Source: Nymphaea colorata (Eukaryota; Streptophyta; Magnoliopsida; Nymphaeales; Nymphaeaceae). From it: a stretch of DNA of 64,000 nt. Positions 12,301 through 25,483 of the stretch are shown here, piece after piece (position 1 is the first letter of the stretch; the number at the start of each line of letters is the position of its first letter). Both the position numbers and the translations under genes were made by a program. The DNA is taken from the NCBI RefSeq assembly GCF_008831285.2, contig NC_045143.1, positions 6,209,503 through 6,273,502 of the forward strand, written 5' to 3'. Under the pieces are notes generated by a model. The model saw only the letters and a list, made by a program, of their open reading frames with translations. It was not told the origin of the DNA and searched no databases.

Positions 12301-15300
12301 AAATTTAGAATAGCGAACCCTCAAACAAACTAGATGGGCATAGATTTTTGAAATTGTGAAACCTCAACAAACTAGCTGGCAAAAAAGAAAAAAGAAAATA
12401 TCTAAATATAGTTTGATAATCAAATAATCAGAACAAACTACATACTACATTTCAGTATATACAGCTTTAGTAAACCTTACCTTGGAACCCTTCATCATCA
12501 AACACCAATGAGCTTCTTGCATACGCCCTGCTGCATTCCTCCCTCCCCTATACTCTTCTAATACAGCACCTCTTTCTTTTTCCAGGTCATCCAGTGAAGC
12601 TCGAATCTTTATCAGACAATAAAGGTCACAAGACAATCAACTGCTTGAACCACTTGTTAAACAAAGGACAAGAAGGAACACAATGGTTGAGCAGAGGACA
12701 AGACCTCAGAACTGAATTCTGCCAACACCGATATGGCCTTGGAAAGCAACTCAGGCTTGTCAACTGGTACAAGCAATTCATATATGGTTTCATCTGTTGA
12801 TGTTGATGCATTCTGACAAGCACCAAACTCTGCACCGATGCTTTCTAAGAACTTAACAATATCATGATTTGTGTACTTCTTAGTAGCACTGAATGCAAGA
12901 TGCTCAACAATATGAGCTACACCACGTTCATCCTCCTCTTCTAAAACTGAGCTGTCAGCAAGATAAATCAGTCAGTTCTTAGTGTTTACATTGAAAACAG
13001 AATCTGCTCAGGCAATCTAAGTGGCTCTACGGGAGTAAACAGGTAGATGCTTTCCATTTTCCAAAAACAAGGAAGGTTGCACAACTTAAGCATTAAAAAA
13101 CTGCAGCTTCAAATGGAATCAGAAACATGAATATAGCACCTTTTTATCAGAGAATATCATGATAAAGATTGTACTAATATAATTTAAAATGCAAATTCAG
13201 AAGACAAGGCACCAAATATTCCTCACTAGTCACTGCAAACATTGAACCATTGACCACTACCTACCTCTTCCTTGCCATTTTCAATTATATAAAGCCCAAA
13301 AGACAAAGAACCAAATTAAACATGTTTACCAACTCATCATAGATATCCCACGATCTGCATCTTCACCTCAAAAATTTTGTTCAAGGATTACATGTATAAT
13401 CAATAATTCTGGGTAGTCTGCAAGTAGGACTACCTAAGGCCTAATTGGCAACACGAAGAGATACTATTCTGCTGGGGAATTATTAGACCCATCAAATATG
13501 CCCTAACTGAACCTTTATCCAGCCATATCTCAATGCAGGGTTCCATTAAGGAGGTATTTGATGACTCGGATAATTTCTCTTCTGCAGAAAAGTTGTTCTT
13601 TGAACTTTGAAGTACACCAACCATCAAACATGGGTACGGTTCACCACGTCACCCCTCACCTCACCCCTCCATACATCATTTTAACATTAAAATGGAGGAA
13701 GAAGTCAGGCGCAAGAATCTGACTTTTCTCTACACTCTGTATACCCTAAATTAATCCACCAAGATGTACCTTGGTAGATTTATCCAAGCCATCAAACACC
13801 CCCTTAAGAATGAGATGTCCAAGGCAGGTATCCTTGAACCATCTGCCATCTGCCAAAGAAAGCCCCAAACTCTAAAAGTGAGAAAATATCTATCTCTTAC
13901 CTTTCTGCCTGATTCCACTGGTTTTGGCTTTGATTTCCTCAGTTTTATTTTGCAACCAGTATGCAGGGTAAGAACCCCTATCAAACAAAGACAACATCCT
14001 CAAAATGTCTGTCCCCATCTAATATCCATCTTTATTCAGCAGCAGGAGAATGAAGTCGTCTGACATCTTCATGGACAACAAAAGCATGTTTTACTATAGT
14101 AAAGTAGACTGATACACAGAAACAGCAAAAACAGTGACCATTAGTTACGATTGTCCTCCAATTATAAACTTTGCCAGCTCGCATGCACAACGCTGTTCAG
14201 AGCAACAAGTCCAATTCACGGTAAAAACAGCAGCAATGTTGTTACCCCTATTGTTGTATTACTATCATCATAATATCTTAACTTATGAATGCAAATATGT
14301 GAAATAATTACAGCATAAATCTCCATGTTTTCCAAGGAAATATGAATTATCTTATCTCTGAACGAAAATAAATAAGTAAAGAAAACACACGCACACACAT
14401 AAGAAAGTCAACGTGCGTGCAAGAAACTAGTATCTCGAAAGCTCGAAGCTAGACTGTCAACAAGACTACCAATAAAACAACTGTTTGTCTAGTCATTGCT
14501 TGATTTGGAACTCTCAACCACGATTCAACCAAGAAATAAACTAAGCCTGATCCTCCCATATGTTTTTCCATTTCAACAAAACTGGAACGTGGATATCTCC
14601 TTCTAACAACTTAAGCCGTCAGCCAGTAATAAAAAGGCATTAGCTGATCAAGTTTAAAAATATGGCCCTCAGCTCAGCGTCCTTTGAAACAAATATCCCA
14701 CTGGACAACATGGAGTATAATCAACTAAAACTAAAGCCAAGGACTCCCTGCTTGTTTTCATCGTCCAGCGAACATTTCATATTCGTTGTCTCGACTAAAA
14801 TCACACCCACGATTCAGTGAGTGGACAAGTGACAACTCAAACTACCGCAATCACCTATCGTGAGATTAAGTCCACAATGATAAATGATCACTCTCTAATA
14901 CTTCTCAACGTCAACACAGCATCCGCTAACGCAGAAATCTCAAAGCCGCAATAACCTACATAGCTACGCATCACATCACGGGATACGAACCGCGAAAACC
15001 AACGGCCACCCATCTGCCCATTTACCGATTAACACAGACTTCACAATTGCAGTCGCATTCGGCGCCATACCCCTGATCAAATCCACCTGTCGATCGCTCA
15101 GCATTCGATCAGGCGCCGTCACAACAGCATTCCCGGCAGCAACCACCACCCAAAAACCCAAAAGAACAAAACATTCAGAAAACAGAATCCCCAGGTAACG
15201 AACAAATTGCTCACCCAACTTTGACGCCAAGGGCGAGGGCGGCCCTCATTCGAGGCTTGGAATTGACGCGGACATAGTAATGGAGGCCATTGTCCAGGCG

Positions 15301-15423
15301 ACCGTAGTCGACGCCGACGGGGTCCTGCGCCAGAAGGTCGTCCATGGAGACGTTGAGGAGCTTGAGAGACCGGAACCCATGCCTGCGCGTGATGGAAGGT
15401 CCCTCGGATGGCAGCAAATCCAT
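67..15423 (-). CDS. PQQL: PQQL-like M16 (insulinase family) zinc metallopeptidase, 3' end outside window
   Basis: Thirteen in-frame exons on the minus strand: 15423-15215, 12951-12705, 12606-12481, 12112-11975, 11670-11533, 10580-10323, 10246-10109, 9899-9830, 9329-9116, 3588-3483, 1287-1054, 463-299 and 216-67. They encode about 731 residues. The product matches, from memory, Arabidopsis At5g56730 (PQQL), a peptidase family M16 protein related to bacterial pitrilysin-like proteases. The zinc motif HxxEH is intact as HIVEH at residues 83-87, and the third ligand is probably the Glu near residue 163 (KERGAVLEEY). The start is the Met of MDLLPSEG, which fits the orthologue. A donor GTAAGG follows 67, so at least one more exon, about 225 residues by family length, lies left of the window. 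Two donors (after 12705 and 11975) are GT but weak. Intron 1 is 2.3 kb; intron 9 is 5.5 kb and carries most of the transposons in this window. Such proteases degrade peptides; the compartment is not evident here. Confidence 0.93.
2400..3386 (-). mobile_element. hAT-like non-autonomous element B (CCTAGGCG family)
   Basis: A 987-bp element in intron 9 of the peptidase gene. Its ends are inverted: CTATGTTGTCAAGGC on the left, and the reverse complement of the right end is CTATGTTGTTAAGGCC. Next to the right end are repeated GCCTAGGCG-type motifs. The flanks GTGTGATG (2392-2399) and GTGTGGTG (3387-3394) match at 7 of 8 bases, as expected for a somewhat decayed 8-bp target duplication. The middle is very AT-rich, with a (AATAT)n run near 2711-2736 and many TATACATATAA-like repeats. 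No transposase reading frame is seen. It is the same family as the copies at 5849 and 7140 but in the opposite orientation. The 8-bp duplication points to hAT; the family name is inference. Confidence 0.85.
4117..4327. repeat. Long inverted repeat (foldback) inside element A
   Basis: The arms at 4117-4207 and 4237-4327 are 91 bp each and differ at about 4 positions by eye, with a 29-bp loop between them. Both arms are built from CGTATCG/CGATACG units. If transcribed in the peptidase pre-mRNA, either strand would fold into a long near-perfect hairpin. Confidence 0.9.
4633..4728 (+). pseudogene. Remnant N-terminal BED zinc-finger exon of a hAT transposase
   Basis: A 31-codon frame begins ATGTCGGATCCTGCATGG and reads MSDPAWQW, then KCNYCKQIISG before a stop. 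The pattern D-P-A-W followed about 15 residues later by K-C-x-Y-C-K and S-G is typical of the start of the BED zinc finger in plant hAT transposases. The second half of the finger (H-x-H or H-x-C) and the catalytic region are absent. A plausible acceptor (TTTTGTAAAG) precedes it and a donor-like AAGGTAAGAA lies at about 4539-4548, so it could be an old second exon. This is the only coding evidence linking the short elements to hAT. Confidence 0.7.
6107..6139. repeat. Perfect short hairpin
   Basis: ATGAAGGGGCTGC (6107-6119) and GCAGCCCCTTCAT (6127-6139) are perfect complements, giving a 13-bp stem with a 7-nt loop, inside element D. No role is evident. Confidence 0.85.
6203..6526. mobile_element. 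Possible Mutator-like MITE with TGCGGG repeats and expanded microsatellite
   Basis: The left end TGTCACATGGATGCGG and the reverse complement of the right end AGTCACGCGGGTGTG share a GTCACRYGGRTGYG core. The flanks TATTATATCTA (6192-6202) and TATTATATATT (6527-6537) look like a decayed 9-11 bp target duplication, as Mutator-like elements make. GCGGGTGCGGGTGC repeats occur near both ends. The interior holds a long AT then GT microsatellite. It is nested in element D. The boundaries are tentative. Confidence 0.5.
6239..6319. repeat. (AT)n-(GT)n compound microsatellite
   Basis: About 19 AT units run into roughly 20 GT units with two short interruptions. It lies inside the 6203-6526 element and separates its two GC-rich ends. 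Confidence 0.97.
7140..8127 (+). mobile_element. hAT-like element C (CCTAGGCG family) inserted into element D
   Basis: A 988-bp copy, one base longer than element B. It starts CTATGTTGTTAAGGCC and ends GGCGCCACATAG. A perfect 8-bp duplication GTCAACAA flanks it (7132-7139 and 8128-8135). Because C landed in a member of its own family, D sequence resumes after it, and the stretches near 7955-8110 and 8129-8270 look like a diverged tandem repeat; the nesting explains that. The interior is AT-rich with many GTTATATGTAT-type units and no coding frame. Confidence 0.87.
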
Positions 15424-18387
15424 TTCCCGGCTTCGATCGAGAAAACGAGGTCCCCACCTCTCCCGCCCTCCTCCTCTGCATCTACGTCTGCCCTTCCCTC
15501 TTGTTAATGTTATATGAAATAATCAAGGGCAAATAAGCTCTTGAACTCGTGTTGCTTTCGAAAAATAAGTAAACTATCTGTTCTTTTTACCCTGAATCAC
15601 ATGGGTACGGGTTGAGGTAAGGTAGGTACAAGTTTGAGCACCCTCACGGTACCGCAAAGTGTTTAGGTCATAAAATTCTAAAAATTCATAAAAATTTATA
15701 TTAAAATATGAAACATATCTTTATGTGAATGGGAAATTAAAAAACGGATAAAAAAAAATCAAAAGTAACGTTAAAATTAAGTTTGAATATATATTTTAAA
15801 GTCTTAAAATGCCGTTATATGCGCGTACTCCGCCTTCCAAGTAAATAGATCCGATTCTAATGATCTGGCTCTTCACTAGCTATGTCAAATTAAGTTAGAT
15901 GGAAAGTCGTTGTGGTGGATACGAAAATAATTTCAACACAGAAAAAAAAATCAGGTGGTGTTTGAATGTGGTTAGGGTTCTTAGTACTAGTAGGCCATGA
16001 ATCAAAAGTGATGTGTTTGAGAATAATAAAATATGTTAAGGCATGTTTGAATGACAGATTATAAGATAAGCTCTAACAACTATTTTTATCTCCTGATGAC
16101 TTGATCTTGCCCCCACAATGGACATGAGTCGATAATGAACTACTTGAATATATAAAAGAACAAACTAAACTAAAAATCGCAATTAACATGATCCAACTCG
16201 CTAACAAGGTGGATGGAACACTTATTAGCATTCAACGGTAGATATTCATATGCTTAACTGCCAAATGCACATACACTTAAAGCGGGCCTAGCTCATTATT
16301 GCAAAGTTGACCTGACCGGATCAGGTCGTCGCGAGCTTGGTCAAACGTCTGGACCAATGTTTTCAATTTGATGGACTCGTGATGGTATGGTCTCAAGATC
16401 AACATTTCTTAATTAATTTGTTCACTTAGACTGTGGATTGTAAATCGAAATGAGTACACTTATGAGAATCGAATTGATGATTGAGTTTTCCCTTGTCCAT
16501 CAACCCAACCAATGTGATTTTCAAACTTCTTAATTGAATAATTGTGCTTTTCAAAAAGAATACTGGGTCCCAACCAACCGATCCTCACATTGATGTAACT
16601 ACTTATTTTTATAGTTGTTAGATATGCGAACAGTCATGCATTTTATAAGATATTAACATTTCGGATTTTAAAAATCTTGATTCGTCGGCAACCATAAAAA
16701 GAAAAATAAGAGGATCACATCCTGGAATGTCAAAAGCGCGACGAGACTAAGGAACATTGATTCCAAAGCACTTAGTTTATTGCATAAATTGCAATTGACT
16801 AGAAAAATACAATCAGTCTTAATCTGAATCAATTCCTCCGCCGAAAGGGAAAAGGTTGTTCATCTATATCATTAAGATAAGATCAGATAATTCTTGAGGA
16901 GGTTGACTCAGGGGCTGAACCAAACGAGGGCTCGCATGGGCCTTAGCCCCAGTTCTTTTTTTTTTATTTACATATAATTTTTTTAACAATTTACTTGTTT
17001 TATATAAAAAACTTGAAAAAATGATAGTTGGACTCGTATCAAAATTTAAAAACTTTAATTGCACCAACCCCCTCTCTCAATGAAAATTTTATAGTTTTGC
17101 CTCTGCAATGAACATAGTGCAGATTGGTCAACGGCCAGGTTCCATTTGAAACTCCGGTATTTCAACTTTCCGTGTCATAAAATAATGACATAGATATGCA
17201 AGTTGAATAATAGCATAGACATCACCTTGAGGCAATTATGGAGCGAAAGAGACGTTAGGAGCCTTCAGCCTTTACTCGAAAAGTGGGATTTATTCCCGCG
17301 CCCAAGAGAAGTTCAAGAACAACACTCTAAAATTTTCTTCATATGAATTAGGAGTTTATATGTGAAGGGAAAGACGCTCTCTTGCCAAGGCAGTTTTGTT
17401 AAATAAGAATTCATTATACAACAGCTATCCATGAAGCAGTTTATGGGGCATTCGATAATAGGAAAACTAGGAATGCTGCTTTATCTTGAATGATGTATTA
17501 TGTTACAAAAAAACCGAGTATTCCTATTAACAATCGCCCTTTTACAATCGCTAAGAAAATGTTTCACAATGCTTTTGGAATCTAGTAAAAAAATATGTGT
17601 CATGAATTGATTACTGTCAACATTATTGGTGTAGAAACGCCAAGATTTAGGCAGAGTTAATCTAATTGGAGTTGTAATACGAGCAAATTAAGTATACTCA
17701 CTTTCGCTTTATATATATATATATATATATAATATGTCACTGACATTAAATCTTGAACAAAAGTTTTTTGACAGTGAATTTAGTTTAAATATTTTCTACA
17801 TTGTCAAAGCATCGCGCTGGAATCGATTTTTTCTTTTTGCTGATGACTCTTTCTTAACGCTCACGATCTTTTTTCACAAAGAAAGATATTTGTAAAGTTT
17901 AAGCCAAAGCCAGTAAATAAATGTCAGAGTCGCTTATGTTTTCCCTTCCAACAGAGATCTTGGCCTCCCCGAACTCAATAAATACGAGCATTCAACGCAT
18001 TAAAACAATTATAACAGAAAATTGAAATAAATAAACATCAATGGTACTTTGTCCATAAAAAATTTCGATAGTTATTTTTAGCCTCAACTTGTTAGCAGGG
18101 TTAGTGTTTCCTTTCATGTGGTTAATATCGAATTCTTGATAAGTCTTGATTGTTTATATAAGAAATCATACTTAAAAAGAAATCGCACGTGAAATATTAA
18201 AAAGAAATAATTTTTCGCGTTGCTACGAAATTTGTACATTTTTTTTCTTTCCCGAAGAACATCACTTATTAAAAAAAAAAAAAAACCTTTCGCAGGTAAA
18301 ATACTTGCGGTATTTGGTACATGTCGGAGCTTACAGAAGCAGAACCCTTCCAAAACCTCTGCCGCCAAATCCGCGGCCAGTGAGAAG
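15424..18387. other. Intergenic spacer between two divergent genes
   Basis: Upstream region of the peptidase gene (minus) and the DUF3531 gene (plus). It is AT-rich and I see no supported reading frame. A (TA)n run lies at 17711-17731. A plausible 5' leader for the peptidase reaches to about 15500. No transposon boundaries were found. Confidence 0.7.
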
Positions 18388-21300
18388 ATGGAGGCCGTCC
18401 CTATCTTCTCAATCTCTCTTCTTCCCTGGCGGAAATTCCCCACCACCGAAGTCTCTTTCCTCCCTTGCCGAACCCAAAGTTCCATTGCTGTCAAATCCCA
18501 TCTTAGAGTCACCACTGCAGCGTTAGCTGATTCATCTCGGCGGACCAGCGTTCGTGATTACAGCGAGGACGAAGATGATGACAGTGAGGAGGAGGCCGGC
18601 GACGATGGCAAGCTTTCCGGCCGTTTCAGAGCCAGGGGGCGACAAAAGGAAGAAGAGAAGGATTATGATCGCGACCCGGAGATTGCGGACATAATGGGCA
18701 GCTTCATGGAGGATCCCCAGAAGGCCCAAAGTCGTGTATGCTCACTTCTTTCAATTGGGAGTTGGGGTTCTTGTTATCGCTATGAAATCGTATTTTCTAA
18801 ACTGGGTCTTCCTCAACCTCATGGTTCCACACGTTGTTTGACTAGGTTGAGGAGAGGATAAGGAAGAAGAGGAACAAAATTCTGCAGACTAAAACTGGGA
18901 ACGCCACTCCAATGAAGGTTACGTTCAAAAAGTAGGGTGCAGGAACTTTTTTTTTTTCACGAGAATTTTGAATATCTTGCGATGAATTTATCTAAATGCA
19001 TGTCAGTTTGTAGGAAGAATTAATTTGCTTCGTATAAATTCACCTTTTCTTGTGGCAATTTTGATTGTTTTTTTATGTATTCTATTGGTGGTTTATGGCA
19101 GATTCGATTTCTCGAATTCATATATATGGTTGGAGTTCTACCATCCCCCGTTAACTAAGGATATCGAGTTACTTTGCGATGTAAGTGACGATTTTGCTGC
19201 ATTCACTATGCGCGTGTACGTGTGTTTTCTTCTTGAGCCTCAGTTTTAAAGTTGACTCCATGGGGTCCGCCATACAGGCCATTCGATCATGGCACATTAT
19301 TGGGCGTCTTGGCGGATGCAATTCGATGAATATGCAGGTAAAATTCTGGATTAATGGGTTTTGAAGTGCTCTTAATCATAACTTAAAATAGAATATCAGT
19401 CTTTCATAAGAATGCTATATAACTGGACGTTGCAGAAGAGCTATTTGGAGTATTAGTGTGACGTAAATACAAAAATTAAAGTTTTTGGTATAGATATTTG
19501 CTAATCGGATATTTATACCTTTTTCAAGTTTAGTTGTTTCAGTGCTATCTTCACATTCAAAAGCCAAAACTTCAACAAAAAGGTAGACGTGAGATTTTAC
19601 ATGAGTAAATGACTGCCTGAACTTTTTGGGTTATAAAACATTATTTATATGTCTAAATTCCAACCATGAAAATCTCATCTATACTGTTAATTTTGTAGAA
19701 AATTGCTCAGATATAAGATAGGTTTTTGGAGCAGCCCAAGATTGGGATGGTCCTACTCATTCATTTCATATGTATAGCCATGCCTTGCACCTTTGCCAGC
19801 AGCCGTAGCTAGACCTATGTCACACAGTCATGCCTGGAAGGATGCTGCACTCATGTTGACACGGCTGGAGATGGCTGTGGGTACGTGACACAGCAGACTA
19901 ATGTTTTGCATTTTGGGGTATATTTTGGTATTTTTGTCTAGAATAATGAATATATATGTATGTGTTTTCGTAAATTATTATTATTGTTATATGTATGTAT
20001 ATATACACACACACACACGGCCGTGGCCGTGCATCCAAGCTTTTTGAAAAGCGTTTGCACCGGTGTCCTGATCCATGTGACGTAGAACTGAACCCTTCCA
20101 TTTATTGCTTTTTCTAGTGGAAGCAAGGATGATAGATTTGAATCTGGTTTTTTATTTTGTTACAGCTACATTTCCCCCCCTATTGTTCTTTTCTTTATTG
20201 AATATCTTGTGCTGTTTTTTGCTACAAGTGACACGTTGCTAGGAGACCATTTTTGTTGTTTGTGCTAACGTAATATAATAATTGTGGATTTAATAGACTT
20301 CCAATGTCTTGTGTTTTATTTTCTTAGATGATTTTCTATATTCTGCTTATGTTATTTCTCTAGTAGAATTATTTTCTCCGAAGAGTACTCTTCTGTGGGA
20401 TTGTTGTCTTTTACTGTCACACACCCCTCATCCCCCTTCAGTCTTATGTTGAAGACATTATTGCAGCTGTCACAACTGCCACTGGATAAAAGGCCTACAT
20501 ATGATGCTATTCAAGGAGCAAATGTAACACCAACCACATTCTACAATATTGGAGACCTAGAGATTCAAGAAAATTTGGCAAGAATTTGGTACATTTTCTT
20601 GCCTTGATGGCATTTTCATTCAGTGGCTTCACTTCGTCCTGGGATCTGCTTCAGTTATACATTTGATTTGCTAGGTATAACTTGTGCTGGTTTTGTTAAC
20701 AACTCCACAGGGTAGATATTGGCACTGGTGAGCCACTACTACTGGATGTGTTGGTAAATGCATTGACAAACATTAGCTCAGAGTAAGCCTCAGATGCTTT
20801 TGTGCACATAAAATGTCATATTTTCCTACAGTTCTGTTAACTTGCGTAGTTTTTCTGATTTTGTCATTGTATCATGTTTGGTTCTTCTGGCACTCAACCT
20901 TGCTTTGCTTAGATTGTCTTCTTTGCATTTATATTCTCAGGCAATTTGGATTGTATTCACATCTGTTCTTGTGTTTCTCATACGAAAAAGCCTTTTTAGT
21001 TTTTATCTTTTCTATATCTTACCATCATCAGTATTAATTCTTCGTGCACAGGGAATGACCTTTGTGAGATGGTGGATTTTTATGTACACCTAGACCTGCT
21101 ATTTCAAAGCAGGATACTTCGCTTAAGCAAGTGTATCTGCTGTTGATGCAATGGAGTCCACACCATTAACTTTAATTTGTTCCTTTGTGTTTGATTGCTT
21201 ATTTGAACGTTTCTTCCTTTTTAGGGATGTATCATTCATGTCCATCTTATTTCTTTGAGAGAATCATATATTTTGATTTCATATAGTCTGATTAATTGAT

Positions 21301-21934
21301 TATTCTGTTTAGAATCTTCTATAAATGTTCAAAAGTTTGTATTTCATTAAGAGTTTTATGTGCTTACGTCTATGGGCTTATCTTTGAACATCTGGTCCTG
21401 GTTCAAGAAAAACAGTCTATCCCAATGATTCCTTACACATCCATAAGTGCTATATTTGATTTGGTTCAGATTTCTGAGCTACACGATTCACTTCTTCTAT
21501 GTTAACTTTACAATAGGTATATACAATTATTGTTAGTCTTGGATCATCCATCCGTCCGTGCTGGAGATGGATGTTCAAGAATTTGTCTTTATCATCGTCT
21601 GCCAGATCTAAATTCTAACATGACAGAAATGTGTTTTGTGATAATTATATACCAACAAAATACCAATATTTCATTTTTTTGGCAATGAATTATTTTATTC
21701 ATTCACTGGACATATGCATGAATCAGCTGATCATATGAGAGTAGAAAAGTCATATGTTATAGAATCTATTATCTAACGATTTTGCAAACTATTCTTCTTC
21801 GTCTAATGGAAATGATGATTCCTTTTGACAGTTACTTTGGCATTAAACAAGCGGTATTTGGTGGCCAAGAATTTGAGGATTGGAAAGAAGGGCTCTCATC
21901 CGATGATTCTGGCTACAGCATTCACAAGATATAG
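18388..21934 (+). CDS. DUF3531 protein, predicted chloroplast-targeted
   Basis: Seven exons: 18388-18735, 18846-18931, 19102-19180, 19278-19337, 20467-20588, 20711-20782 and 21832-21934, giving about 289 residues. The C-terminal two thirds carry the blocks remembered for plant and cyanobacterial DUF3531 proteins: FSNSYIWLEFY, SWHIIGRLGGCNSMNMQ, YDAIQGANV, TTFYNIGDLE and VFGGQEFEDWK. Function is unknown. The N-terminus MEAVPIFSISLLPWRK is Ser/Arg-rich and low in acidic residues, as in a plastid transit peptide, and is followed by an acidic stretch (YSEDEDDDSEEEAGDD) near residues 54-69. The start chosen is the Met before EAVPIF; an upstream in-frame Met at 18220 would add 56 Lys-rich residues and is less likely. 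All intron borders are GT-AG and in frame. The last two residues before the stop are K-I. Confidence 0.92.
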
Positions 21935-24900
21935 TCTTCTGAATTAATCAATTTTTTGGGCTGAATTTCATGTTGTGGGCATGGAAGGACGCTATGGAGG
22001 TTGAATTGAGCTGTTGAAAGTTGCATGAACAAGCACTGAATTGAGCAACTGAAGGATGGATGAACAAGCAAACATGAAGCATGGTCCCTGCTTCAAAATG
22101 TTTCAAGTTAAACGACCAACTTGCTTATTTTCTGTTGTGGCAGCGGTAGTACTTTGTAATGCTACAGAGTTTGCAACCTAAGTACCTTTGGACCACCATC
22201 AATGTATAATGAGTCATGTAGGTTGCCGGAAAGGAATTCATCTACATGCGGGAAAGGAATTCAAGAAAATGGAAACTCATAACTTGCTTGAGGAACACCT
22301 GAAGTTGTGGCTTGTAGAACCAAACTAGTTGTGCCTGATTCTATTGTACAAATGGGTGAAGGCAAATCTGTGTGTATGTTTCAGATATAATGCAAGCTGA
22401 ACAAGATTAGGACTGGGTAGTGGGTAAACATTGAAGGAGTTTATGGTAAGAAAATATTCTCTTCTTTAAGTACCCTGCAGATGAGGTCAGAGAAGCAGCT
22501 TTGAAAGCTACGTACGTGTCCCACTTCTCCTTAACTTGTAGTTTCTGTGGGGGTTGCTATTCATAGTTTCAAATTGCATTATGTTGCACAATCGGCAACA
22601 TTATTGCGGGTGATCCCTCTAAGAGTTAACATCTTAAGGATTTAAAAAAGGAAAGCTTTGCCTACACTCTGCTCACCCCCAGAACTGTCGCTGTTGTAGT
22701 AGCCTTTTTATATTTTCTCAGTTCTCGAGCATTGTATTTTTTTTTTCCCCCATTAAGCAAAATTCGAAACTTGATTTTGATTTATGCTATTCAACTGCCA
22801 TATTCAACTGCCGTACGATTCAAAACCATGTTTACAGTCTGATTTGACATTTGAATGATTTTCAATCGCGTGGGACGCGGTCAAAAGCATTCTCGATTTT
22901 AGTAGTCTTAAGAGTTTTTGTTTTTTTCCTAACACTTTCATCAGCATAAGTTAGCTGATGTCCCGACACAATTGATCGAACAAGTTGCAAATGTCTTGCA
23001 ACTAGCTAGTATTGTTCTGTTTGCTCTATCTGGACTACATGACGGTGATACCCATTTGTCCAAAATATATATGCACATCCGTCCCCGCACACGCACACAG
23101 AGATACAGGTAATTTAAGAAATTTATAATTCCGATAGTTACCGTTTCTAGGCAGATATCTATGAGTGATCCGTTTACAATAGCAGCCTAGGCAGGCAGCG
23201 GATTGAATGGATAGCATTTTATTCGGGTCGGTCAAATTAAAATTCCAAGATCCCAAAAGATGACAAGATAATAAAATAGCATAATTCAGCAATCCAGGCA
23301 TCGATTCCCCATATCAAGTTGAACAGTAGCTTTTTAAAAAATGTCTGCATGTCTTGGATGTATGCAGACAATTCCGATAAAGCTGTACAATTAAATGACA
23401 ATTATTTTGCGTATCTCCAGAACCAATGCTTTATCCAAATACAAACAGCCCACTACTCCTCTGTTTGCAAGATAGTATGCAAGTTTCCGAACCTAATAGC
23501 AAAAACCAGGCGCCCAAAATCACAGCAAACACTCTTCCTCGACAAGTAACGACAAAGGAGGCAACAGAAGATTGATCGGGTAGATTTAGAACTCAAAAGT
23601 CGATATTGCACAAATTACTCCATCACAGAAAGCAAATCTAAAGGCTTTTGCTAACAAAGAGGCTTCAATGCAGTCATTTCTCCGGCGGAATAAAATTAAC
23701 AGATTGAACCTTGGAACTGGCAATAACCAGCTGAACTCAGAAGTCATTCTCTAGTCTAGTATTCAGATAAAATTAAGCTCGACCGGAAGGCTGTGAACAG
23801 AAATGGACCCGGCCTCCGAAAGAAACGCTGATTTTGTTCTCCTGTGTTTGACGATTACATATGGAAATTTTAAAAAACAAAGCTTGGCCTTAAAAAGAAT
23901 TAAAAGCGAAACAGAAAAAGAAAAATGTGTAAAGTTCAATGCAAGTTCTAGCAGAAGATATCTTTAGACTGTATAAATCATAAATTGAAACAAACAGTAA
24001 CAAATATTAATGTAAAGGACGGCTCTCCTCCCCCATTACCAACTCTCATACCCTGAACCTGTGGAGATGGTAAGTCACATCCACACCACTTAGGCGGAGG
24101 GCAGATGGTGTAGGGGATCATCTAATATCAATATGCATGGAATTCACGTCTCTGCATTGATTGGCATGGTGAAAATTAGAAGCCAAGGTCAAAGAATCAC
24201 GAGAAACAGCCTTCAGCAAGTTCTTTGACTAAAAGAATAGAATGATTAACTGACAAATGCAAGAACAGCGTTCAATAAGTTATTTTGGTAAAACGTTGAA
24301 CGCATTGAGTAACAATTACAATATAAGACAAAATAGATGGATGGCCATGCTCCTTCACGATAGATGAAGAAGCTAGAAAATTCGAGTAAAACTACGAATT
24401 AAATTGCCAGGTGATACACTAACTTTTTTTTTGCCATAATATTGCAAGACTATCATTTTTCCACTTATAAATTCTATCCAAAGACACTTTTCCTATGCAT
24501 GTGCATACACAAAACTATTGAACACTCTGCAAACTCCACTGATTTTAGATTCTGCATGATCACACTCAAGCAAAAGTAAGGAAAAAGTATCCCAATTTGC
24601 TTTTTCAGAAACCGAAGCTACAGCGTTAGTAGTTCAGTTCGGCAGAGTCATGAACGCATCTTCAGATGCATGCTATATTTTCCTAACAGGGGTGAGACTT
24701 CTGCATGCTGTGCTACATGGGAATGGCTGAAGTTATAGGGACTTCAACCATCATGACATGCCCAATGTATTTTCTTTGAAAGGAGATACGGAAGCAGGGT
24801 CGAGTGCAACATGACATACATCAACCGCACAAAACTCCACTGTGTAGGCAACGGTAACAGTAACAGCCAGGTGCAGGAGAACCCAAAAATCAACCACCGT

Positions 24901-25483
24901 CCTAGCAGAGAAAGACAACAATATTGAACAAACCAAATCCAAATGACAGAAACCATATTCGCATAGTGCAACTGAACACAATCGTCTAATGTCTATTGAA
25001 CCACAGTAATCAGGCGCCTCTCCAACAAGTGAACAAATGAAGGAACATTACTCAGGCACATAAACATCAGAAAATATGAACAGCCGCACATAGCGTGACA
25101 TCCTGCACCAGCTACGGACATTTTAAAACCCAGAAAACCAATCAAAGAAATTTGAATGAAATTTCGACCATCTAGCAAGAAATAAATCCGAAACGACACA
25201 TCAGATGATAGTAAGAGCGGTTCTACCATCATAATTATCATCATGCCATGGCTCATTCCCATATAAAAGGTAAAGAACACAACTGCTATAAGAAAGAAGC
25301 CATGAACATTACCAAGCCACTGTGTAACTACAAATATTTGGGTCTGAGATAACTGCGAGGTCCATCGGATAGCACATCAACAACATGTATTAAGCAACCA
25401 TATTAGCTACAATCTTCATAAAACCGGTTCATAATAAACAAGTTGTCCTTCTCATCAACGCATAGAGAAGAGGGTAAATTCAA
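21935..25483. other. Intergenic spacer, convergent gene ends
   Basis: Holds the 3' flanks of the DUF3531 gene (plus) and CHMP1 (minus). Small open frames occur, for example a Met-rich one at 24993-25280 minus, but none shows codon bias or family motifs. I see nothing else I can support. Confidence 0.65.

Noticed and set aside
24993-25280. Met-rich minus-strand frame beginning MFFTFYMGMSHGMM, reminiscent of a copper transporter
   Set aside because: No GxxxG or CxC motif typical of Ctr proteins; it lies just downstream of CHMP1 in the same direction, so probably trailer sequence.
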